From assembly GCA_949825045.1 (NCBI GenBank), contig OX463835.1:21407201-21471200 (forward strand): a stretch of DNA of 64,000 nucleotides. The letters are read 5' to 3'. The notes under the pieces were generated by a model. The model made no database searches. It had not been told where the DNA came from and was given only the letters and a program-made list of their open reading frames with translations. Of the stretch, positions 54,010-64,000 are shown one piece after another. Every line of letters starts with the position of its first letter. The first letter of the stretch is position 1. The position numbers were made by a program, and so were the translations under genes. The stretch is from Argyresthia goedartella. Lineage: Eukaryota > Arthropoda > Insecta > Lepidoptera > Argyresthiidae.

Positions 54010-54361
54010 ATGGAGGCGACAGAAAATATTTCTAGTGACGGAATTATTCCCGTAAATACTGTGCAAAATGAGGAAAGTAGGGCAGCAAAACGTTTGTACG
54101 ACCATAAGCTACATGAGTTTTATCAAAGCCACTCGAAAAACGTGAAAAAACCCTGGACCGCCGAAGGGATTTTGCAGGTTACTATTTTAATAATCAAATA
54201 GCATGATTTATCACTTTCCTTTTGAATTCAAAGCCATTACCTAGGATTAACTTGTTTGATGATAAAATAACTCATATTGAATGAATACCGGTAACGTATT
54301 AGCGTATTTTTGTTTTTAGGTCACCCAACAAGTAAAGGAGGGTAGGGTGGCCAAGCAGTAA
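54010..54361 (+). CDS. Possible two-exon gene for a 69-residue protein
   Basis: Exon 1 (54010-54177) starts CACCATGG-like (ACCATGGAGG), encodes MEATENISSDGIIPVNTVQN, then a charged helical part with AKRLYDHKLHEFYQSHS, and ends TTGCAG. A 142-bp intron begins GTTACT and ends TTTTGTTTTTAG. Exon 2 (54320-54361) then reads VTQQVKEGRVAKQ in the same frame to a TAA. Both exon junctions are phase 0 and exon 1 is exactly 56 codons. I recognise no family. It lies inside the inverted-repeat-bounded segment, so it may be a cargo or decayed transposon gene instead of a host gene. The match could also be chance. Confidence 0.35.
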
Positions 54362-54559
54362 TATTTCTTTCTTTTTTATAATGTTTATGTGAATTTGTTA
54401 ATTGATAAGATTTGTTTACGATAATCTTAAACTTACTTTTGTGCCATTTTTGAAAGATCTCATTTTGCTGTAATCATTGTACTACATTGTATTTTACGAG
54501 TGATAAAATATAAACTCTTGCTTCTTTAATTGGTATTTTATTCAACCTATAAGGTTGCG

Positions 54560-54576
54560 CCCCCCCCCCCCCCCCC
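54560..54576 (+). repeat. Poly-C run of 17
   Basis: Seventeen consecutive C residues, inside the inverted-repeat-bounded segment. Confidence 0.95.
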
Positions 54577-54911
54577 GAAGATAAAATAAACGTCAACGTT
54601 TTTGTTTCAATATACCTGACCGACCATCTTCTCGAAACAGGTATGAGCTGCCCCCCTCTAGCTGAAATCCTGGGTACGCCCTTGACACATTTCGTGATAT
54701 GGCCAATTCTGCGACATGGCTACGACATTTACACTGGCGAGACAACAATAGTTTCGCATCACTCCGTGAGTTTTGTCGTGCTTCTTGTTTCTAGAAGAAT
54801 GGTAACATACAAACCTTTTTTGATACTCACTGCGAATCCCTTTTCAAAAAGGTGTGCAGATGAATACGCTGCCGGTGGCGAGCGGTGTGATGATGGAAAG
54901 TAAAGTATTAA

Positions 54912-55760
54912 TTCGTTTAATTGAGTAACAGGTATTTAACGGGGCGAGGCGGAAAGAAGTTTTAAGTAAATTGGTACCTACACAATTCATCATGGCCTCC
55001 ACGACACGTCTCCGTCGACCGACGGCGAACCTGTTACCTACTAATTAATTAATATCCAATTGGATTTTGCTGGTGTGCGCCTGTGCGCCTGTGCGTAGGT
55101 AGCAACCCCGAATCTGGTTTTAAATATGCCTGCAAAACAATTTCCCTGAAGAGTTGTTGTGATAGGACTTACCTTTGAAAATGTCAGTGTAGTCTTTTAG
55201 AGACCACTGTACTAGATTTTTTTAGTAACTTCGTCCATTTTCAAATAATACACCAACACAATGAAACTTTTTTCCGTTTGATCAAGAAAATTCGCGGTGC
55301 GTGCGCAAGATGGCGATGCTGGCGGCGGCGGGCCCGCACCGTACCTAACTTAATCCCCGCATTCCGCGCCCCGCCTGTGTTACTTGCAATATTGTAGTCG
55401 CCACGATAATGTATACTAGACGCTATCTACGACAATGAAGTGAACGATGTTAATTTTGGTAAAAGTAATGACATCTAATGAATCGTAATGACAGCATTTC
55501 ATAGTAGGCTTAACATCTTGTTATTAGTCCTTACAAATAGGTACACAGATTTCTAGAATGTGTTAATAGACACAACAATCAAAATGTAATGGTTATCGAA
55601 ACAATTGTACGCTCGACAGAAACTCTACTAGACTGTAACAAAAATTTGTTCCGCATACGAAATCCGGTTTTCTATACATTCTTGTAGCATTGTAAAAAAT
55701 ATTTTTTTCCGCGTACTACGTACACGACATTCCAGTTGTTTAGGGCCTCAGAAAGGCTTA
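54912..55760. other. Stretch with no recognised gene
   Basis: No supported frame. A GC-rich patch at 55290-55370 (GATGGCGATGCTGGCGGCGG) has no clear open frame. Confidence 0.35.
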
Positions 55761-55814
55761 CCTGACTCGTCTCTCGTTGGGGGACGTATTGAATACGGAA
55801 AGCCATACACGCAA

Positions 55815-55860
55815 CCTGACCATGTACCAATGAGATACTTAATTTATCTTAATTACATTA
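55815..55860 (+). mobile_element. SINE tail fragment
   Basis: GACCATGTACCAATGAGATA and AATTTATCTTAATTAC match the tail of the SINE at 3390-3505. No tRNA-like head was recognised. Confidence 0.45.
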
Positions 55861-55864
55861 TCGG

Positions 55865-56322
55865 CATTCATGTTTGTTCGTGTAAGGAACCCTTCGACAA
55901 GCCAGTGGTACGGTCCTGATCTTTCTAGTTCGCCCCAGGGGTTACAGTCCACGGCATTGCATCTCCTCAATATGAAATAAGCCACTCACCTTGATTGACC
56001 CTGGCACGCCTTCAGCCACGTATCAACTTCAGAACACTCCAATATCTGGGTTTCGGGTCCGAGCTGGCCAGCTATCACACATATGTCACCATAAGGTCTG
56101 ACACTCCTATTATAGGCACACAGAACATCCAATACAGTTCAGATTGAATGGTTGGAAATTCTTCTTCCGCCGGAACCGAGATACGCATCCGATGTGGGAG
56201 CCGGTGTAGGACGCACTGGTTTAAGGTGTCGAGTGTGTCGAGCTACCCTCAAATTTCTTCACGCACCGGTCCGCCGCAGTTATGTGACTTACCCACATAT
56301 TAAAGAGTACAATGCCTGAACA
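55865..56322 (-). repeat. Probable 3' LTR (at least its start) of the second BEL/Pao element
   Basis: On the minus strand a purine tract (GGCGGGGGAA, 56323-56332) is followed by TGTTCAGGCATTGTAC at 56322. The far end was not located, and no partner LTR is in the window. Confidence 0.45.
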
Positions 56323-56354
56323 TTCCCCCGCCTAACCAAGCCCGCCTTGGTTAA

Positions 56355-59300
56355 CTAATTCCCTAAAGGTAACCTACACAATTTAGAGATAGGTCTCAAC
56401 AAAACACCATTTTGGGTTTTGACTCCGGCAACCCGTATGACCCCGTCTTTGCCCGGTAAGAGCTTAACTAATCGTCCACGTCTCCAGTGGAGAGGTGGTA
56501 GATTATCCTCCTTAATTAAAACTAAGTCATCCAACTTAGGAGGTTCCGTATACGAGGTCCATTTAAAGCGTTATTGAAGCGTATGGAGATATTCATTTTT
56601 CCATCGGTTCCAAAAATGCTGGGACATCTTTTGGATCTGTTGAAACCGAGACAGACGAGACACACTGACTTCCGCGTAAGGATATTCGGGAAGAGCCACG
56701 AGGGGCTGACCGATCAAAAAATGTCCGGGAGTTAATATTTCTAAGTCCGCCGGGTCCGTACTGAGAGGACACAACGGTCGCGAGTTCATCACAGCTTCCA
56801 CCTTCGTGAAAAACGTGGTGAGCTCTTCGAACGTCAGCCGAGCCTCACCGAGTACGCGCTTGGCGTGAGTTTTGGCTGATTTGACCGCCGCTTCGAATAG
56901 TCCGCCGTGGTTTGGACTAGACGGAGCGTTGAAAAGCCATTTAATGTCATTTTTGACCAATTCCCGATCGACTTCCGTTTGATTATCGCGTAAGAAAACA
57001 TGCAATTCCTTTAAATATTTATCAGCGCCCATATAGTTAGTACCGCAATCTGACCGAACCAATGAAGGAAGACCTCGCCGTGATATAAACCGGGTAAACG
57101 CCGCTACAAATGCTTCAACAGTTAGTTGACTGACAATTTCCAAGTGCACACTCATAGTGCTTAAACAAACAAAAATACATAAATAACATTTCTGAATCCT
57201 TGCGTTTCGAAGAACGCTTGACTTAATGTGAAACGGGCCTGCGAAATCAGTCGCGGTACCGAGAAATGGCCGGGTGCCCCTAACCCGATCCGAGGGTAAG
57301 TCCGCCATAAAGGGCTGGGCCAGCCGCGGCCGCGCCCGGAAGCACAGTATACATTTGAAGGTGACGTGACGTGTCACCCGCCGAGCTGCAACTATCCAAT
57401 ACGTCCACGACAAAATAGACTCTAAAGCATTAGCGCCGACATGGCAATGTGCCTTATGCTAGTGTGTAACTAACATTTCCGTAAACCGAACCTTGCCTGG
57501 TATCAAAATTGGGTGTCGCGCGTTGTAAGGTACAATCCGACGCACCGATTCGACCGCCGACTCGAAGTAAATGGTTTTTAATATCCATAAACAAATTTAA
57601 CCGTCTTAATGAATTTTTAATTGATTTTCCATCCCGCACCGCCAATATTTCTTCTTCGTAATGTTCTTTTTGAACAATCCGTATCAAACAATATATCGCA
57701 CTTCTACGTTCCGAGACCGAAATTATATTGCCGCCGTTTTTACTCGTTGTTTTACAATTCCGAATAAACCGTAATAAATAAGCCGTTACATTTACCAATT
57801 TGTCAAATGAACTATACCGATCAAATAAGTTAAAATCCGAAGCCAAAATACCAACATTGACATGAGGCCGTAAACCGGGTAACATATCCGCCGGAAAATC
57901 TGAACACTCGCCGGGCCACTTGGCCGGCGACTCCCATAGCCAGCGTGGTTCCCACCACAGCGGGTGCCGCAGCAGCTCGCTCGCTGTAGATCCGCGCGAC
58001 GCGACGTCCGCACAGTTCAGTTCACTGGGAACGTGACGCCAAGTAGTCCACCTTGGAGGAAATTATTTGGGAAACCCGATTGCCTTCGTACACTTGCAAT
58101 TTGTGCGGAGGAGTTTTTAACCACGCCAACACAATGGTACTATCACACCAACCTACTTTTTTGCATATTTCGATGTCACCTTCTAGTGAAGTGACGACAT
58201 GGTTTAAAAGAGTGGTTAACAAGGTTGCCCCATTTAACTCCATTTTTGGAATAGTGTGTTTTGTCTTAAGAGGGGCTACACGGGACTTAGCCATGAGTAG
58301 CTGCACTCGAACCGTACCGTCTGCGTTTGCCGACCGTAAATAAACTGCTGATGCAAAGCCGACCGAAGATCCGTCACAAAAACCGTGAATTGAATAAGTA
58401 GTTTTACCGTTCGGTTTTAAACATCTAGGTATAGATATCTGTTGTAAATTCGGTAAGTCTACGAGGATATCCTTCCAATTTCGAACGATCTCTTCCGGTG
58501 CGGGAGCGTCCCAATCTATTTTCCGCGAATTGCTAGCAGTGCCCAGAAAGGATTGCAACAACAATTTTATTTTAAACACGACTGCACAAACCCAGCCGAG
58601 GGGGTCGTACAGTCGAGCTGACAAAGATAAAATAGTCCGCCGAGTAATCGTACCTTCTACTGGCAATTGCAGTCGGTAAGAGAAGCTATCGCAGTTTGGA
58701 TCCCACTGGATACCTAAAACTTTTATAAAACCGGAACCGTCCTTATCCGCGTCAAATGACCGAAGAGTCTCCCGGTGGTCTGACGGAAAGCCGTCCAAAA
58801 GTTCCGGCACGTTCGACGACCATTTCCGCAATTCATAGCCGGCCGTGCCCATGAGCGCCACCAGCTCATCCCGCAAGTCCCTCGCGCCATCCAGCGTGTC
58901 CGACCCTCCGGTTAAATCGTCCACGTAGCTTTGATGACGTAATAACCGAGCCGCGCGTGGGTACCTACCTTCTTCGTCACTAGCCAACTGATGCAAACAC
59001 CGAATTGCAGTGAACGGGCTCGACTTTAAACCGTAGGTATTTGTTGTTAACTCGTAAACAAGTAAGGGTTCGTCCGGTGACGATCGCCATAATATAAGTT
59101 GATATTTCCGATCTTCCGGATGCACCCATGTCTGTCTAAACATCATTTTTACGTCAGTAGTAAATACAAATCGCGGTAACCGAAAACTAATGATGATTTG
59201 AGTAATATCGCTCTGTAATCGCGGCCCGGAATGTAAACAATCATTCAATGATACGCCTGTAGTCGTCAGTACACTTCCATCAAAGACGACCCGAATCTTA

Positions 59301-60079
59301 TCACCGTCACCTGATTTTTTAAAGACTCCATGATGACATAAAAAATGGTGCTCTTGCCCGGACCCGACATCAAAATTAGAAACCGTCATGTGGCCGAGTT
59401 CTAAGTATTCTGACATAAAATCTACATATTTTTTTCGAAATTCCGGTTGGCGTGCCATCCGCCGTTCTAAGGCCAAAAATCTCCGTAATGCTATTTCTCT
59501 AGAATCGCCCAACCGGCGGTGATCTAGTACCAGTGGTAACCTCACCACATATTTACCGTCAGCACCCCGCGACGTAGAACTCGCAAATAAATTTTCACAT
59601 TCCGCATCTGCTGGATCCCTTAAACAACCCGAGCTCGGGGGTTCCTCAGATCGCCAAAATTTTTCAACCGCTTCGATGAGAGTCATGCCGACATGATTAC
59701 TCGATTGCGAATTAATTTGATTGTCCGTTTAAACCGTAGGGCCGAAAATTGCGTAATCGAAAATTGTACCTAACGCAAACGGTCCTCCCGTGCCCAAATC
59801 AATCTTATCCCCGTTTAAAATATCCCCTAAAATGTCGCATCCGAAAATTATGTCAATGTGACTTTGATTAAATGACCCGTCGTCCGACAATTTAATATTA
59901 TAAACCGGTAATCCTAATTTTCGCGCGAAATAACGAGTAGATCGTCTTAACACCACCGCCGTAACTGACAATAAAATGTTGCTCAGTTTTTCAGACCTAA
60001 AATGAAACTCAACTAAATAATTGCCGTCATAAACTAACTTGACACTTATCATTGTTGAAGCTTGAACCGAATCCTTCAT
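56355..60079 (-). pseudogene. BEL/Pao Pol polyprotein with a few breaks
   Basis: Protease end: SHIDIIFGCDILGDILNG and FALGTIFDYAIFGP (60079-59732), then an in-frame TAA at 59729-59731. Reverse transcriptase (59686-58022): HHGVFKKSGDGDKIRVVFDG, HQSYVDDLTGG with the YVDD box, and RNase H-like IHGFCDGSSVGFASAVY. A frameshift near 58035 precedes HVPSELNCADVASRG. The zinc region (57885-57420) contains LLRVGGRIGASD and another shift near 57490. The integrase (57413-56574) has CILCFRARP, TDFAGPF, VRSDCGTNYMGA and HGGLFEAAVKSAKTHAKRVL. A TAA at 56571-56573 precedes the DUF5641-like end (LPPLHWRRGRLVKLLPGKDG), which stops at 56355. Confidence 0.86.
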
Positions 60080-61240
60080 GCCATCAATGTGGCTTGGAGG
60101 AAACTAGTCAGCACTTTTTGGGAGAATGTGTCATGTATTCAAACATAAGATGGCGAACACTAGGGATGGTTAATATTAAGCAAAAACACTAAGCAAACCT
60201 GAAACCTAAATTCAGCGACATACTATAATTCATTAAGAACAAGGAGATTTGGGTGAAACACTGGTAATTGGGTGAAATAGTAGAAATAGAGCACCAATCA
60301 CCCTATGTTTACTGGGCAACCTACCTATCATCTACATCTTTCTAACTTCAGGTCTTAAATTTTGTTACAAGAATATTTCATTTAATTATTTTACAATTTT
60401 ATGAGCGGTGGTTATGTCAGCAAACTTATAAATATTCATTTATTTTTGGCTGCTTTTGATCAGGTAATAGAATCATAGGTAGAATAATATCAAATAATTT
60501 TTAAATTAAGTAGATATAGATATAGCAGGTACACCAAAACTCACTCCTGATTTTTGAGTTTTAGTTTATTATTTATGGCTAATACACTAATTATAGAATT
60601 AAGTTCCATACACCTTTTTGTAAATGTAAACTATAGTCCGAACGATACAGGGAATACTAAAGAGTAGGGACTAGGGCTTACACTAACTATTAAAATTGTC
60701 TACTTTGAAAAAGAAATGTTTTATTTGTTTTATTGTTTTTTTTGGGGACGGGATGTGACCATAGATTAAATAACATATTATCGCAATGTCCAGCTTAAAT
60801 TAAGAGATACTTTCGGGATCCACATTTGAGGGAGGCTGGTTAGGCAAGGCCTTAATGTAATCAGAGCACATGAGCGAAGATATCCAAAATCATTCTCCAG
60901 ATTTCAAAGGATGGGCGGAGATTGTGCGGTAGTGAGGAGACTACAAAATGCTTATAAAGGCAAACTTAATCTCATGGCTGGGATGAGTGAAAACACTCTC
61001 TGTAGTAAGCTTCTATGTTGATCTTGGGTCAATAGTGGCACAAATAGATGCTGAAAGTCAGTTTTAAGAGCTTGTTAGGTTAAAATGTTAAGATTAATGA
61101 GTTACCTATGTAGAATGACAAATAATATGTTAAGAATCCACTGTTACTTGTTAAGTATGTAACCTTTATAAAGTTACTTTATTAGTAAAAATAGAAAGAT
61201 TATCAAATAAATAAAATCAAATAAAATAAATAAATAGTTA
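60080..61240. other. Stretch with no recognised gene
   Basis: AT-rich, with no supported frame on either strand. No family-level repeat was recognised. Confidence 0.35.
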
Positions 61241-61250
61241 AGATATTCAC

Positions 61251-61288
61251 CTGCGTCTCAGTGAGGATGTTCAAGTAGTACTGCTTCT
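61251..61288 (-). CDS. Candidate 3' end of the first ZAD exon
   Basis: Minus strand: KKQYYLNILTETQ, then the donor CAG/GTGAAT at 61251/61250. This fits the stretch that precedes the second half of a ZAD, and the intron phase (0) equals that at the start of the exon at 45141. The upstream end runs into the hAT terminus at 61289, so the rest of the exon, with the first CxxC pair, would lie beyond the window if hAT inserted into the exon. Only 13 codons are visible, so this is inference. Confidence 0.38.
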
Positions 61289-61900
61289 TAGAGGTGGGCG
61301 GTTCAAACCGTATATAGTTTCAATATCTATATATTGAGTCGAAACCGAATATCAGATATTGCGATCCACGATATCTATGTATGTAAAAAACTATGTATTC
61401 GCGGCGCGCGCGTACCGCGTTGTGCGTGTTGTTTTCGTATACCTGTATCTATGTAGGTATTAGTGTTAGCGAACGGTTCCGGCGCCGGCGGCGCGGCCGG
61501 CCGGCCGAGCTCTGCCGAATACTTCCGATTACTCTCGAACTGAATGAAATAGCGATAGAAGGAAGGTGAATTGATTTGACGCTTATGTCCAAGTAGTATG
61601 AAGCGTTTTTAAACGTATTACCTATTTCAAATCTAGTAAACATTGGTTGGATTGCAATTTGGTGGCATAGTTCAAGACCAAAGATGAAACAAAAATGCAA
61701 GTGTGTATTTTATTTTATGTTAGTTTTGTTCGGTTCGCTTTCTCCGAGAGTCCGCGCTTTCGCTCAAGCGTGACAAATAAATTGTTATAAAAGTTTTAAA
61801 GTGTAAATATAAATAATAAGTACTTTTAGTGTAGATAAATAATATGTATAAATAGTATTCATAGTTATTAATTAATTAGTGTAAATATTAGTAAAGTAAA

Positions 61901-62494
61901 ATGTCTCGTGTAAATACAAGCGTCCTGTGGGACTTTTTTACTAAGACTAATCCGATTTCGGACAAAAAAGCTAAGTGCTCAGTATGTGGTGATATATATA
62001 GTTACAAGGGCTCAACGGGCAATTTAAAAGCCCATCTCAAAAAGAAGCACGCAGATATTTATCGCCGTGTGGTGACTGTACAGTCTATTCAGCGGCAGGA
62101 TGCTGAAACCCCACAAATAAATATGGAGGGGCTATTTAGTCCTTCACCGGCACCGGCACCATCATCCATCATCCACGTCGGAACCGGCACCATCTACATC
62201 CGCGTCGGTACCGGCGGCGCCGTCAATATCCGCGTCATTATCTGCTGGGCCAACGGCACTGGGTCGACCACTGACAACATCGATTAGATTCCAGCAGACT
62301 ATCGACAGATATAGCACACAAAAAAAATATCAAAGGAAACAAAACAAAAAATTGACAATGACCTGCTGCGCCTCTTCACTCACAGCTTTCAGCCATTCTC
62401 GCTGCTTGAGGAAGAGCCCTTCAAAAAATTTGCGAGCTGGATTCCGGGCTACAAGTTACCCAGCAGAAAGACTGTGTCAAGTGTTATGATGTTA
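61901..62494 (+). pseudogene. hAT transposase N-terminal part with BED zinc finger
   Basis: MSRVNTSVLWDFFTKTNPIS, then KAKCSVCGDIYSYKGSTGNL and KAHLKKKHAD form a BED-type zinc finger (C-x2-C...H-x4-H) that binds transposon ends. After a serine/proline-rich spacer the frame shifts (near 62160-62290) and again near 62320. Read through those shifts, DNDLLRLFTHSFQPFSLLEE and FASWIPGYKLPSRKTV follow, the region before the hAT RNase H-like catalytic core. The core and the C-terminal dimerisation domain are absent: non-coding sequence begins near 62494. Confidence 0.75.
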
Positions 62495-62622
62495 TGAGTG
62501 TAAATATAAAATTATTGTACATAATATGACAATGTGAATTGTGTAAATACGGAAAACTGTACATAAAAATGAAATTAACTTTTAAATACGCCTGCACTTT
62601 GACGTCTGAATCATGTGTAAAA

Positions 62623-63356
62623 TACACTCGGCGCCACGAATAAAGAGCTCTCGGAGAAACTGGCGGGGATTACTGCGCATGTGTACAGTCGCGGCATAAT
62701 TCCGAAGTGCGTTTTTAGGGTTAGTGTGAAGGAATGAGTGTTCAGGACTTTCTTCACTTCTATTTTTTCTCTGTTTGATATTTTGTTGATTGGGATATTA
62801 GCCGATGTAAATAATGGACTTTGTGTCAAATAAACTATAGGTACTCTCTATTGACAACATTTGTTAACGTCAAGGTTGAAACCTATATATAAATAACCCC
62901 CTAGCATAGAATGCCCCTAGTCACTAGGGCCTAGTGAATATAGATACTTGTAGTAATAGTCCTGCACACTCTTTTCTTCCCGCTGACTAATAATTTGTAA
63001 CAATTAAACCACAATTAAGTTTTTCATCAGACTTCTTCATCAGTATTTCATCAGACTCTTTTTTGATATAACAGTTCACATCGTAAACCATTTTTCTAGC
63101 TTGCCTAGTCAGTACTTTATTTTTCGGCATTTTCGACCGGGGCGAAAGATAACGTTGGGTAATATTGTATGCGACTGTACTCAAGAAGCTTCGAGACGTG
63201 CTTTCGGTGCGGGCATCGGGAAGCGACTGATCAACGAATCAGGTGCCGGCGCTGACTACCGCCCCCGTCGCTCCTCACTTCCCCGCGCCAAACACTTGTG
63301 AAAAGTGACTACTGCGCATTCAAGGACAAAGCTCTTTAGTCGTGGCGCCGAGTATA
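62623..63356 (-). mobile_element. 734-bp non-autonomous DNA transposon, copy 2
   Basis: Inverted copy of 4404-5137. Every paired coordinate sums to 67760, so there is no indel between them, and the paired reading frames are identical. TA flanks both ends (62623-62624 and 63355-63356). It lies within the hAT element. Confidence 0.85.
62987..63130 (-). pseudogene. Truncated transposase N-terminus (copy 2)
   Basis: Same 47-residue frame (MPKNKVLTRQARKMVYDVNC...) as at 4630-4773, unchanged. No catalytic domain. Confidence 0.45.
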
Positions 63357-63919
63357 CATACGAAATTTAAACTAATTCCTTTTTAAAAGCTTTTACACTC
63401 TAGATTCTCGAGCCGAGAACAATGAATCCGGGACACTTAAAGAAACCTATATATCTCGGAATTCTTAGATTAAACTTAAAATAAATCTTATTAAAAGATA
63501 AAAAATAAATAAGAAAGAGCGACCAATAGATAATACTTGATAGTATTAAGGAGTAATTATTTGTCTAATTAAACGCAATTCGTTTCATTATGCTACTTTT
63601 CTAAGAATTTTGACTTTTAAGGTTTCTTTAAATGATTCGGATTCATTGGTCTCGCTCGAGTGTATTTAATTGCAGCCAGTCCTAAGCCTGGATAAAGTAT
63701 GAAGGAAAATAATTTCATTTAAATGAATTATGACATACAAACCGTAGAAATCCTCTAAAATAAAAATCCATTTAAAATTTCATAAAATTATTGTGGTTTG
63801 AAACTCCAAATTCTACTGGTTCCGTAATATGTTAGGTAGATTAAACCGAAGCCTCATCAAAATACATATCTAGGTATATCGCGTAACTAATGCATCATAG
63901 GATTCGTAGGTATTCATAC

Positions 63920-63934
63920 CGCGCGCGCGCGCGC
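63920..63934 (+). repeat. (CG)n tract
   Basis: About seven CG units, in the hAT subterminal region. A similar but shorter tract lies near the left end (about 61400-61412). Confidence 0.85.
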
Positions 63935-64000
63935 CGCATCTCCGATACATAGATATTACAATATATAGTTTTAAAATCCGGTATTGGTATGCAATATCTG

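Larger units (their letters stand above)
53793..54728. mobile_element. Segment bounded by 34-bp inverted repeats
   Basis: ATGTCGTAGCCATATCGTAG plus AATTGGCCATATCA (53793-53826) is the reverse complement of 54695-54728 with two mismatches. Inside the left end, further GGCCATATC/GATATGGCC words recur. The segment is about 0.94 kb and contains a possible small spliced gene. It may be a non-autonomous DNA element; no target duplication was established. Confidence 0.5.
55865..60079 (-). mobile_element. Second BEL/Pao LTR element, gag missing
   Basis: Minus-strand protease, reverse transcriptase, RNase H, integrase and DUF5641-like end, then a purine tract and a probable LTR. Sequence above 60080 is unrelated, so gag and the 5' LTR are lost. 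No env follows pol, unlike the element at 47.6 kb. Confidence 0.82.
61289..64000 (+). mobile_element. hAT-type DNA transposon, internally deleted, running out of the window
   Basis: The left end starts TAGAGGTGGGCGGTTCAAAC, a hAT-like terminus. CAGATATTGCG and a (GCGC) tract (61340-61420) mirror sequence read inward from the window end (63918-64000: CGCGCG tract, ATATCTATGTATC, CAGATATTGC in reverse). A BED-finger transposase start lies inside. The right terminus and 8-bp target duplication are outside the window. Confidence 0.7.

Noticed and set aside
54541..54600. The poly-C run as a structured motif (i-motif or G4)
   Set aside because: A single homopolymer of 17 is likely slippage-derived; no flanking runs are present.
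4404..63356. The 734-bp inverted copies as the ends of one giant 59-kb transposon
   Set aside because: Each copy has its own inverted termini and TA duplications, and the second lies within a hAT element. Two independent insertions explain the data better.

Overview
The window is a transposon-dense stretch of insect nuclear DNA, most likely from a moth (Lepidoptera, noctuid-like). This is inferred from the types of repeat present: tRNA-derived SINEs with a shared tail, non-LTR elements whose ORF1 has a coiled coil, an FP-like domain and a PHD-like finger, gypsy-group LTR elements with env genes, BEL/Pao elements, and a dispersed repeat carrying GTGCGAGTCGGACTCGCGCA. There is no bacterial-style gene organisation. 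Most long reading frames belong to retroelements, many with recognisable breaks.

Host coding sequence is sparse and all on the minus strand. Three blocks may form one ZAD-C2H2 zinc-finger gene: a short exon end (61.25-61.29 kb), a ZAD exon (44.99-45.14 kb) and a zinc-finger exon (18.88 down to about 13.4 kb). The first junction agrees in phase, so the gene would span about 48 kb with introns full of transposons. A separate candidate exon with good splice sites lies at 2.25-2.48 kb. A possible two-exon 69-residue gene lies at 54.0-54.4 kb.

Layout. 0.1-1.9 kb: remnants of a DNA element with a family-B DNA polymerase. 3.3-4.3 kb: SINE and other repeats. 4.4-5.1 kb: a 734-bp TA-flanked non-autonomous DNA transposon. 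5.4-10.4 kb: a nearly complete jockey/CR1-type non-LTR element with two one-base frameshifts. 11.2-12.4 kb: non-LTR scraps. 13.4-18.9 kb: the zinc-finger array, split by a complete non-LTR element of the restriction-like-endonuclease (REL) type. 19-23.2 kb: SINE, repeat and an old non-LTR element. 23.2-30.9 kb: an LTR element with gag, pol and env and LTRs differing at one base, apparently inserted in the 5' LTR of an older relative that continues to 37.3 kb. 37.3-39.3 kb: a second, decayed REL-type element. 39.9-46.8 kb: three more non-LTR elements and the ZAD exon. 47.0-51.6 kb: a 5'-truncated BEL/Pao element carrying an env-like gene. 51.8-53.7 kb: a MULE transposase split by an RTE element. 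53.8-54.7 kb: an inverted-repeat-bounded segment. 55.9-60.1 kb: a second BEL/Pao pol. 61.3 kb to the end: a hAT element containing a second, same-length inverted copy of the 734-bp element.

The parts do not act as one pathway. They are layered insertions, and several can be ordered: RTE into MULE, the younger LTR element into the older one, a SINE into gag, the REL element into the zinc-finger exon, and the 734-bp element into hAT. All family calls come from reading motifs by eye. No database search or alignment program was used.
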